From: Mermis nigrescens
Taxonomy: Eukaryota; Nematoda; Enoplea; Mermithida; Mermithidae
DNA: 64,000 bases
Assembly (NCBI GenBank): GCA_036768485.1
Contig: JAVLUZ010000154.1
Coordinates: forward strand, 3,926,529-3,990,528
Reading direction: 5' to 3'
The stretch's first letter is position 1. The number at the start of each line of letters is the position of its first letter. The translations under genes and the position numbers were made by a program. Below, in pieces: positions 53,384 through 63,093 of this stretch. Below the pieces are notes generated by a model. It did no database searches. It saw only the letters and a program-made list of their open reading frames with translations, and had not been told where the DNA came from.

Positions 53384-54325
53384 TTAAGAAACAAAAAAAT
53401 AATATTCAGTGATTTATAAGTAAATTGTCAACTAGGCGTAAAACTTATTTGAACGTGCAGTTGCCAGATAGAAACGACTTCCCAAATAATTTATCTTTTG
53501 ATCACATTGTCACATGTTCCGGTGAAGTCAAGCTATCAAGAGCGTACATACTTTAACACAGGAACCGAGAACCGGAAGCGACAGTTCTCTAGTTGGAGAA
53601 CCGGAACCGGAACCAATGGTTCCAACTTACGCAAGAACCAGAACTGGAACTGAAACCGAAATTCTTGTTTTCCAAGAACCAGAACCGGACCCGATTTTTC
53701 TGAAAAACCTGGAACCGGAACATCTCTATCTGGGGATACATGCCCCCCTGAACGAAATATAAGAATGATTTTTTCCTTCACTCCCCCTTTGCTTTTTTAG
53801 CTGAAAATTGCTAAAAAATTTGGCGCTTGGCGCCAAATTTCAAAATTATAATTACAGTCTAGGTAGTTCTAAGCCCGCGGCTTAAACGCTCGATTTTTAG
53901 TCTTTATAGAACCTAAAACTTGTTTGGCATCTATTTTTTCTGTTCTGCACAGGTAAATGCAGAAAATGAGATTGGTTGATGAGGGTGTGTATTTAATTCT
54001 CATCATATTTTAGGCATTTAGTTAGCAAAATTTACAAATTTTACAGCTCTAGTGGCACTGTTTTTTGTTTGTACAAAAAGTTAGCGAATTTTTTGTACAA
54101 TGAAAAATCGGCCAAAAAGTGCCGATACTTTTTGTACAAAGTTGTACAAAGATCACTCCAAAAATCTTTGTACAAGCCTCAAAATCTTTGTCTGGTACAG
54201 AAAAACGGTGTCTAGTGGTCATAAAGCATCTTTTTTTGATTCATCCTTTGGCCCCCTTTTATGTCTTGAACAAATTTCGGTTGTGTCTCCCTGAAACAAA
54301 ATTTGGATACGGGCCCAGTCAGATA

Positions 54326-55857
54326 TACTACTTAGTCAAATATGTAACGGGGCTCAGAGGGAACCCCCACTGAAAGTTGGGCGTCCCCTATTCCCAAAGG
54401 CAGGAATTGTTTACTGTTAATAATTTTTTACAAAAACTTTCTTTCTTTAGCCATTTTAGAATTATTTTATTATTTTTGGCCAAAAATAATACCTTAACCC
54501 ACAGCCTAAAAATGACAGGTGGGTTAGGGACTATAGGTGCACAAGGTCAGGGTCGGCTTGGCAGGAGGGGGGGGGTAAAATCTCAGAAATTCAAAACATG
54601 AATTTTTGGGGCTTTTTTGGGTAAAAAATTACATAAAATTGCTAATTCGGCGCCGGAGAATTTTTGATATTGTTACTGCTTTTGATATAAAAAAATGACG
54701 CAAAACATTCCGTCAGCTCAAAATAGCCAAACAGTACCTATCTGTCTGAGCCTTCAGGGGGTAATAACCACTCCCATCCCCTATGTGCATGTATGGTGGG
54801 GAACCCATCCAAAATTTGAAGCAGTTAGACGTATGTGCATGTCATTAGGCCTAAAAGGTATGCTGGAATGACGCTCTGCAAATTAACATAATAGAAGATA
54901 AAGTATCGAATGTAACTGACGGAAAACTTAAGTCTCTACCTTCTTAAAAGGATAAAATGCTAAAGATGCGATCAGACATGCGCAGCATGGGAATTTGGGG
55001 AGTGGTTGAAAGTGCCTTTTTGAGTCTGAGAATGGTGGATACAGGTCAAAAACATTGTTTTTAGATTTTTCTCACAATGCTCATCTTTCTAGAGCATAAA
55101 AACATGAAAAAATTTCTAAAAAAATTAAAAAGTAGAATAAGTTGAACAAATATAGGACAAAACATGAGTATATGGCGCGAAGAGTCGTAAATTTTGACAT
55201 TTTTGAGCAAATGCTACAAATGCTTAAAAAAACACTTTTCCTACCAATTTTCAGGAAAATTTGTAATTTTTGGTCAGAAACGACAAAAACAACATCTAAA
55301 AATGGCAAATTCAATTATTTCCAAAAAGTCGAGGGGGAGTCAAAAGTTTTCTGACTTCGGGAGGGGGATGGGATGCTTAACCCCCATGCTGCATGTCTGG
55401 CGGCTGCACCCCCTTCTTGCCCTCTCTATATCCGCCCTTGGTTATAGGCAAATAAAGGAAAACATAGTCGTAAAAATCCTAATGTGGATGCAAGACATAT
55501 ATTAAGGTATTATCGAAGCCAGAAGAGGCAAAGTGAATTTCAAACCAGATTATTCTTTTGGTGAGGATAAAGTAAGCAGCATGCAAAATCGAGATGACAT
55601 GTTAGTCGAAGGTATAATTCTATCCTGTTTCTTTATGTGGAGCTGAATTATTTGTTGAACTATTGCATGATGTGATTTTCCAAGTACTACATTTTCACAA
55701 CACAAGATCATATCCAAAAGTATACAATTGTATTGTAGTTCAGTATTCACGTTCTCAGAGGGGGTAAATTGAGGTTCATTGCGGAAAATGTGTGATTAAT
55801 TTTTTTATTTAATGTCAAATTTTGATACTCAACTTGTTGTATCTTGTTATTCTAATG
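54326..55857. repeat. GC-rich repeat fragments, no gene
   Basis: Short G-rich tracts (54560-54590; 54758-54790; 55350-55440) look like MITE remnants; the part ending at 55440 has the common ATATCCGCCCTTGG end. No supported gene. Confidence 0.4.
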
Positions 55858-56190
55858 TCAGAAAATTTTCACCCACCCTCCCCATTTTTGGCAATAACTT
55901 GCGCTTTTTGGCTATTTTTAGATGTTTTTGCCACTTTTGGCCAAAAATCAGAGCCGCTTACCCCCTCCCCACTGAAAATGGCCCAGAAAGATATATGCAA
56001 CAGGGGGTTTAGGCCATCCTTCACCCACGCTTTTAAGCCCCGAACCCCCTTTAAAGTCAGAAAATTTTTGATCACCCTCCCCATTTTTGGCGAAATCTTG
56101 CACTTTTTTTGGCTATCTTTAGTTGTTTCTTACCATTTTTGGCCTAAGATTGGAGTCGTTAACCCCCTCCTCCTTCTTAAAATGACCAGG
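55858..56190. repeat. Two direct ~150-bp repeats
   Basis: GTCAGAAAATTTT..CACCCTCCCCATTTTTGGC and the following TTTTTGGCTAT.TTTAG, CC.TTTTTGGCC blocks occur at 55858-56010 and again at 56056-56190. Confidence 0.65.
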
Positions 56191-56204
56191 CACCCCTATT
56201 CAGC

Positions 56205-56505
56205 ACACGTGGGCATGAGGGATGGGGGTTTGGGGGGCATGCATTCCCCCAGAAGTTGGAATACCCTTCCCCCAGAAATCAAAACATCCCCTTCCCCAGA
56301 ATTCAATTTTCGAAAATTTTTTGCTTCTTTAGCGATTTTTTGATGCCATTGGATAGTGCTCGATGAGAAACGTCGAAAAATTGTGTGTTTTCGCCATACA
56401 ACCATTTTTAAGACCATTTTTTGACCTTTTAAAATTTTTTCACCCCCCCCAGAAATTTTTTCACCACTCTAGAATTTTGGAGCTGCCCACCTATGCTACC
56501 CAGCC
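56205..56505 (-). repeat. MITE family A copy
   Basis: ACGTGGGCATGAGGGATGGG, CCCCAGAAATCAAAACATCC units, GATGCCATTGGATAGTGCTC, GATGAGAAACGTCGAAAAA, ending GAGCTGCCCACCTATGC. Confidence 0.8.
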
Positions 56506-57215
56506 GTCGCATGTATGCCGTGAAGCCCCTCTCCCAAAATTTTGAACTGTTACATGCATCTTTTATAGTGATAGTTTGTCTATTTACTCTTGCTTACATT
56601 CAAAAATACTGTAAAACTTCGTGAAATTCTAATAGATGCACTTTTGCCATACTAAAAATTAAGTTCGAAAAAAAATCAAAAGGCGTTCACCAGAAATTGT
56701 CTGACATTGACTTGAGTCCTGGACCCTAAGGCTGGTAATACCACCCTCACCCCTATGGGAATGTGTGATACATGTTTGGAATGATGTATAACATCAAATG
56801 TACATATACGGATTAATGGAAGAAAACTCTGAATAAACGAATGTACAGTTTTTGCTTAAAAAATTAGTATATGCACTTGAAATTATTCTTTTAGACGTCG
56901 TTTGATACTTTTCCTTGGTTCCAGCAATAGGTTCTGTTTCAAAATGGCCTCAGGGGAGTATCAACATTTTTGGTGAGGGGAATATCCCCATTTCCCTCCC
57001 CTTACCCACTGCGAACATGTAGTTAAAACCGTACTTGTAAGGCATAAAAACCATACTGTTTATTTTTGCGATTTTCTGGAATACAAATACTATTTTTGAA
57101 ATGTAAAATTTCCTATTCATCAAATAAAAACCAAAGAGCCGTGACAGCTTGTTTCACGTGTGAACATTTTGTTTGTCTCAACTCTATACTTAATGCACAT
57201 GTTTTTCCTTCTTAG

Positions 57216-57334
57216 AATGTGACAGACTATATAGCTGATCAGATGGACGTGGTGAAGCGCAAGAGATGTCGTGCATTGTTTTCGGTTTTGTTGGTTTTAC
57301 ATGAAGAAATTTCCCACCATTGTCGATCTATGAG
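57216..57334 (+). other. Candidate isolated exon
   Basis: 119 bp bounded by a good acceptor (TTTTTCCTTCTTAG) and a donor (ATGAGGTATTTT), open in frame: A-D-Q-M-D-V-V-K-R-K-R-C-R-A-L-F. The Arg/Lys-rich helix vaguely recalls the N-terminus of PIF/Harbinger-type transposases. No partner exon found. Confidence 0.3.
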
Positions 57335-57562
57335 GTATTTTTGACCTTTATTGTTGTGGGAATGGTTTTTCATACATAAGCACTAAGCAGCATCCAAGTT
57401 CTGGGTATCTGATGGAACTAAATCGCAAAAAAACACTAAATTCAATTCTGTGGTCTATCGTATTCCTCAAAGGGTTTTTGAATTCTTATGGGGTCTATTT
57501 AACCCTACACGACGCCCACCTGTACATAATTACAAAATTCCATCTTTAAGAAGGGATGAGGA

Positions 57563-57975
57563 GCATAGGTGGGCAGCACCAAAATTCGGGGGGGGGTGAA
57601 AAAATTTTCAAAGGTCGGAAAATGGTCTTAAAAGTGGTCGTATGGTGAAAACAACACCATTTTTCGATGTTTCTCGTCAAGCACTATCTAATGGCATCAA
57701 AAAATTGCTAAAAAAGCAAAAAAAATCAAAAATTGAAATCTGGGGGGGTATTCCAACTCTACACAGCCCAGCTATCGAACAGCTGCCCAGGCCAACACCA
57801 GCAGTGCCCATCGCGGCAGCACTGCAGGGATATGTGGCCTGGGGGTGCAAACTCTCCCAAACCCCCATGCCCACGTGTGATGAGAGCATATGTGGGAGCA
57901 GGAAAATTCTGGGGATGCAAGATTTTTTCAGAGGTCAAAAAATGGCCTTATAAATGGTGGTATGCCCATTTTTAA
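57563..57975 (+). repeat. MITE family A, full copy plus a partial head-to-tail copy
   Basis: The first copy runs CATAGGTGGGCAGCACC to CCCATGCCCACGTGTGATG (about 57880). A second begins GCATATGTGGGAGCAGGAAAA immediately after and stops in the middle. Confidence 0.75.
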
Positions 57976-58780
57976 GTGCTTTTTGCCTTTTTTATCGTAA
58001 TTTATACTGAAATGAGTATTGCTTTTTAAGTATAATGGTGGGAATGCAGCTTACAAATGCTAATATCCTGTCAAACTTACTTTCTTCTTGACTTTCAGTA
58101 GTGTCGAATTCCGAGATACGGTCTGCTTTACCTAATGTCTAGAAATAAATGCATGATGAGAATTGAAACAATATTAATTGACACTTTTAGGTGAATTTCA
58201 GTCAATTTGCAGAAAAGCTATTTTCTTCAATTTTTTTCACTAGTTTAACCATATATATTTTTTTAGCAGTTTTTGGCCGTATCTTGTTTTTTCCTATCTG
58301 GTGATCTGAAAACACCAACTCTCTCACGAGCATGCAACGTTGCACGCTACAAATCAAACACATTCTGCTGAGGAGACTAATGAATTAATTCCTAAGCTTA
58401 TTTAAGTAACCATAAAGGCTTTTATTTAGCATCGCTTATTTCAGCAAGGCACGCCACTGAATCAGATTCTTCCGACAGACGACACTGATGTTGGCATATT
58501 CATTGCAGTCATAAAGGGTGAACAATCGCGCCTTTGCATTGTTGTCAAAAAAGAAATCTTGATGGAGAATGAGGCGAATTCGCAGAAGTAATGATGTTTT
58601 TGATAGCCTACCATTACATTTTCGATCTCCAATATTCCGCGCCACTGACCTTAGAGTTTCTGCAGTGTTCAATTGTTAAGGCTGGCTTATTGGATAAAAA
58701 GTCTTCTGTCAAAGTGTCGACATTTGTGAATGCAATTACTGCTTATTAGTCAGAGGCGGATTTAAGAAGGAGCGGTCGCC

Positions 58781-59290
58781 TCCATAGGTGGGCAGCACCG
58801 AAATTCTGGGGGGGGGGCTGAAAAAATTTTCAAAGGTCAAAAAATGGCCTTAAAAATGGTGGTATGGCGATAAAAACACCATTTTTCGATGTTTCTCATC
58901 GAGCACTATCCAATGGCATCAAAAAATCGCTAAAAAAGCAAAAAAAAATTTCAAAATTTGAATTTTGGGGGTTGCATACCATACGTGGGCAGCAAGAAAA
59001 TTCTGGGGGGTGCAAGATTTTTTGAAGGTCAAAAAATGGCCTTAAAAATGGTGGTATGGCGATAAAAACACCATTTTTCGACGCTTCTCATCAAGCACTA
59101 TCCATTGGCATCAAAAAATTGCGAAAAAAACGATAAAAATATTCAAAAATTGAATTCTGGGGGGTATTTTGATTTCTGGGAGGGTATTTCGGTTTCTGGG
59201 GGGTGCATATCCCCCAACCCCCTCCACGCCCAGGTGTGGTGCATACCCCCAAACCCCCCACGTCTATGTGTGGTCGCCTCTCCCCTTGAC
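58781..59290 (+). repeat. Two MITE family A copies head to tail
   Basis: CATAGGTGGGCAGCACCGAA starts the first, CATACGTGGGCAGCAAGAAAA the second (about 58981). The second ends with GGGGGGTATTTTGATTTCTG units and CCCCCACGTCTATGTGTGG. Confidence 0.8.
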
Positions 59291-59734
59291 CCAACATGCT
59301 TTTTGAGATAAGGAATGGAAATGTTTACATATGTATTTTGTTTGATCAAAAATTATTTTCCTCTAAATACTAATGTTATTTCTTTTTTTAGAGCCGTTTT
59401 TGCGTCACAAATAGTTTAAAGTGAGCCAATGAAGCTTTTCATTGGGTTTTTTAACAGAAATCTTGAATGTTCTCGGTGATTCGCGCCGAATGCTTTAATG
59501 AAGTGGTAGAAATACAAGAAACGGTGTAATTCAGTTTCTAAGCGTCAATATAAATCTATTTCAGAAAGTTTTCAGCGCTTTGCGCCAGAAAAGTGTTAAA
59601 TTTAGGCAAGATTTGTCATGCAAAATACCAAAAATTCTGAATTGTGTGAAAAATCCTCAACCAAAAAATGATTCTGAATGAAAGTAAACCAAAGAAAACG
59701 TCAAAGAAACACTATTTTACGTGCTAACCACATG

Positions 59735-59890
59735 TGGTCGTGGGGGTTTGGGGGGTATGCACCCCCAGAAATCAAAATACCCTCCCAGGATTCAAGTTTT
59801 GAAATTTTTTCTTGCTTTTTTAGCAATTTTTTGATGCCATTTGATAGTGCTCGATGAGAAACGTTGATAGTGCTCGATGAGAAAACTCCC
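59735..59890 (-). repeat. MITE family A copy, truncated
   Basis: GGTCGTGGGGGTTTGGGGGG, one CCCAGAAATCAAAATACCC unit, GATGCCATTTGATAGTGCTC; the GATAGTGCTCGATGAGAAA block is duplicated at the break. Confidence 0.7.
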
Positions 59891-60134
59891 AGAATAGAAA
59901 AAACTATAAAATTTTGTGGGAAAAATGTGATAAAATGAAAGCCAAAAATGGATGAATATTGAAAATTTTCTTCAAAAGTGATTGAAAATGACTGGAAACT
60001 GTGGAATAGCGTGGTTTCAACGCTTTTTTACCATTCATATCGGTTTTTAAGGTCATTCTGGCCCAAAAAAGCTCAATTTTTGACCCCTCCCTATCTAGAT
60101 CGGCCATTCTACGCATCTATGTATGGTCAGCTCG

Positions 60135-60420
60135 GCACTATACATGGGTAGCAAGAAAATTATGGGAGGGAGAAATCGCCGAAAATTGTCAAAAATGTTA
60201 CAAAAAATATAATTTTGGGGGTGTACAGTAATCTGCAGGGGTTTTCAACTTATGTGGACGTATTCCCCTAGAACCACACATGGGCGCACAGGTCTGCCCC
60301 CTGAGAACCCAACGGACCTCCAAATCGACAGTTCACAGAATTGAATTTTCGGCATTATTTTTAGCAATTTTGTACCATGGGACGGCCCCCCAGAATTTAT
60401 CTACTGCTCACCTATGGTCA
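60135..60420 (+). repeat. Diverged MITE family A copy
   Basis: ATACATGGGTAGCAAGAAAAT start and CCCAGAATTTATCTACTGCTCACCTATGG-like end, with a deviating middle. Confidence 0.5.
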
Positions 60421-61470
60421 GAACTTCTTCACGCACCATCTGTGGTACACCCGTTCCTTTTATGATTTTCATATTAACGTCTTTGTCTAATTTTTATCCC
60501 GTCAACAATAATGCAACGCATCCTCATTTTTATGACCTTGCCTCTTATATGAAAATTTGCTCAGCTTTATAACGTCGTTTATGACCAAACAGTTTTGCCA
60601 TGTGCACGCGTTTTATCGTCTAACTGTTCTTTTGGCGCTTGTGTCATGTATGAAGGAGGCTAACACATTTAAATTTGTCTTTTTTCAGCCACAAAGCTTT
60701 CAGTTACACTTAGTTTTGATATTGTGCCTGATAATTTCTTTAAAATTTTGGTTTCCTTTTTATTCTATTATAATATCCAAGTCTTAGAACAATAAATAGC
60801 AAAATAAGTCTTAGAACAATAAGTTTCAAAATTCTTCGACTAATTAATCTTTGTACACCAATTTCTTACACGATTTTTGATAAAAGAGAACAATTTCGAT
60901 TTCCTATTGTTAATTTCCCTTATTCAGACTCTAACGTACCTAAAAATCTTTTATATGCCGTTTTTGTAAGTCAGATCCATCGTTTTGCGCGTCTTTGCTC
61001 TAAAGAAGAATTTTTCAAAGCGCGCGTGAATCATCTGTAACTCAAATTGCAAAAACAGGGCTATAATATTAAAATCATGCGCCAAAAATACTTAAAATTT
61101 TCCAACAGCGACCTTTCTGATTTTCCAGCACATTCTTATATTCAAAACTGTTTAAGACCGTTTTGATTTTATCATCGCTGTTAGGACGCTGCTTCCAGCA
61201 TTATGCGCATGAATAAGTAGCTTCACCAAACTGTAAGCAAAGCCAATTTGTTAAAATTATACATCAACAATACTTTAAATTTTCCAATAACGACATTTTG
61301 AATTTTTCCTTCGCTTTTGCACTGCGCCTCCCATCACATTCCCAGACGCGCTTCATAATACATCCGTATTAGTAAGTAGCTTCGGTTTTCATTAGAGTAC
61401 GCTAATCATATGAGTATGTAGTTGCGTCGGCATGTTCCCACGTCAATCCCACATTTTTATTTTTTTCCGC
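60421..61470. other. No recognised feature
   Basis: AT-rich sequence with short frames only. Confidence 0.35.
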
Positions 61471-61473
61471 CTT

Positions 61474-61770
61474 AGCTCTCGCTTTTTGTTTACTCATTGT
61501 ATTTCCTCACATGATTGAACAGGCCAGGTACGGCAGTATTTCATGTGTAGGTTTACAATGATTTTTATTTATTTTCTTTCTTTTAGAATATTCTTTTTGT
61601 TATTGATGTTATTACTATTATTATAGTATTCATAGTATTTGGGCACATCGATGTAGATTTTCTATTCCTGTCTTGCTCTCGCTATCTATTTACTCATTGT
61701 GTTTCCTCACGTGATTGAACAAGCCAGTTACGGCAGTATTTCACGTGTAGGTTTACAATTGTTTTATTAT
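61474..61770. repeat. Two ~95-bp direct repeats 199 bp apart
   Basis: GCTCTCGCT, TTTACTCATTGT, TTTCCTCACRTGATTGAACA, CGGCAGTATTTCA and GTGTAGGTTTACAAT recur at 61474-61570 and 61673-61765. Confidence 0.7.
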
Positions 61771-61945
61771 TTATTATTCTATTTATTTTTTAATTATTTA
61801 TATATTCTCTATTAATGTTTCTTTTTTATATATCATAATATTTATAGTATCTATATTGTTAATTCGTTTATTTATTCATTCAATTAATTAATTTTTCCCT
61901 TTTTTTATTTTTATTTTATTTGTTTTTCTTTTCAACGATGAGAGG

Positions 61946-62032
61946 CAGTCTAGCCGCCTAGACTGGTGCCGCTAGGTTGCAGTGACAGTCAGAGGATTAA
62001 AGGCACGAAACTGTAGCAACCTAGTTCCTCTC
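61946..62032 (+). other. Two consecutive DNA/RNA hairpins
   Basis: A perfect 8-bp stem CAGTCTAG-CCGC-CTAGACTG is followed by a longer stem CTAGGTTGC..GCAACCTAG with inner ACAG/CTGT pairing. It lies about 1.1 kb upstream of the GIY-YIG ORF; possibly a structured RNA of that element. Confidence 0.4.
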
Positions 62033-62119
62033 TGATGACCTCGCCTGTTTATATTTTTCACGTTTTTTTGTGTATTTATTCTGTATAACTCCTGCTTACT
62101 TCTCTCGTTTCACTTGAAC

Positions 62120-62720
62120 TCTTGCACCTCGTAAAATCCGTAATTTCTCATAATATAATTTTGTGTGCTTTTTATGTACTTGTGTATATACTATTTCTCG
62201 CGTCTTTTTGTTTCTTTTATACTAACAGCATGCCTAATTTTTTTACTTTTTATTTACTTATTTATTTATTTATTTATTTTTTTAAAATTTATTTTATTTT
62301 TTCATATTGATGACTTTCTGTTATTATTTTAGTATACTATCTTGAGTTTTGTGCTGGTGGATATCATTCCCCGACGTTGCTTTTATGATAGGCATATTCA
62401 CAGTCATCTATTTTTTATTCACTTATTTATTTATGTATTTATTTATTTTTTATCCATTTATTTATTTATATTTTTATTTTTATTTTATTTTATTTTTTTC
62501 TATTTATTTATTTATTTATTTATTTTTTCTTCTCTATTTTTCATCCTTTTTTCTTACCTTTTCTTTTCTTTATATTTTAATACTAATATATTACATATTA
62601 TTTATTTATCATTATTATTCTTTTATTATTATTATTGTTTTTTATTGACACATATATATTTATTTATTTTTATTTTTATTTTATTTTATTTTTTATTTTA
62701 TTTTATATCTATTTTTCCTT
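62120..62720. repeat. T-rich low-complexity tract
   Basis: Long runs of TTTA/TTTTA repeats; the Phe/Tyr/Ile-rich frames through it are artefacts. Confidence 0.8.
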
Positions 62721-62823
62721 TCATTTCTTTTACTAACAACCGCAGGGCTAGAGGACACGGCGGGAAGCTTTTCTTGGCCATGAGTTTCACTCATGATTGC
62801 AAGTTGGTCCCGGTGTCAAGCGG

Positions 62824-62832
62824 TATATAAAA
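62824..62832 (+). promoter_or_regulatory. TATATAAAA box
   Basis: A good TATA box in locally GC-richer sequence, about 260 bp before the GIY-YIG ATG. Confidence 0.4.
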
Positions 62833-63093
62833 GTCTTAGCAAGGGCTGACTTAGGAACAATCCCTGGAGTGTTACATGTCGCGTGGATACTTAGCCAAAG
62901 GAGGTTTTGGTTACCCACAGCTGTAATCGTACGGTAGTACCGGTTTTTGCAGTTTGTGGCCTCTGTAGCCTGTTAGGGTGGTGCTCCCTGGTGTCCTAAG
63001 TTCGTCCTGCCATCCTGTATTGGCTGAGTTGTATATGGGTTACCAGTACTTCTCATAACAAGGGGCCAGGACCTTTTTTATAACTATATCATT

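Larger units (their letters stand above)
51792..53728. mobile_element. Middle hAT element (hAT 2) with GGAACCGGAACC subterminal repeats
   Basis: Ends TAGGGATATGCCGGTT and AACCGGAACATCTCTA, 8-bp duplication TTTGGGGA/TCTGGGGA (7 of 8). Both subterminal regions are arrays of GGAACCGGAACCGA-type repeats. It carries a minus-strand transposase split by the inner element. Confidence 0.8.
50450..53834. repeat. Recurrent GGCGCTTTGCGCC hairpin motif and TTTGTACA palindromes
   Basis: Short palindromes GGCGCTTCGCGCC or close variants occur at 50450, 51509 (inverted), 52328, 52571, 52712, 52803, 53021 and 53822, and again at 59475 and 59573. TCTTTGTACATGTACAAAGA-type palindromes are interspersed (50350, 50998, 52641, 52976, 54135). 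They mark a short-motif-rich repeat type present in several insertions. Confidence 0.6.
51765..54317. mobile_element. Outer hAT-type element (hAT 3) of a three-level nest
   Basis: Ends CAGGCCTGTATCC and GGATACGGGCCCA, flanked by an exact 8-bp duplication GTCAGATA (51757-51764 and 54318-54325). Without the inner elements it is about 610 bp and non-coding. hAT 2 is inserted 27 bp from its left end. Confidence 0.75.

Noticed and set aside
61946..62060. Hammerhead ribozyme suggested by CTGATGA and GAAA
   Set aside because: GAAA precedes CTGATGA with only about 20 bases between them, too few for the required stems in any permutation; the other strand lacks the core.
62122..62830. Phe/Tyr-rich 60-160 codon frames
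   Set aside because: Produced by TTTA-type low-complexity sequence, not by a membrane protein gene.
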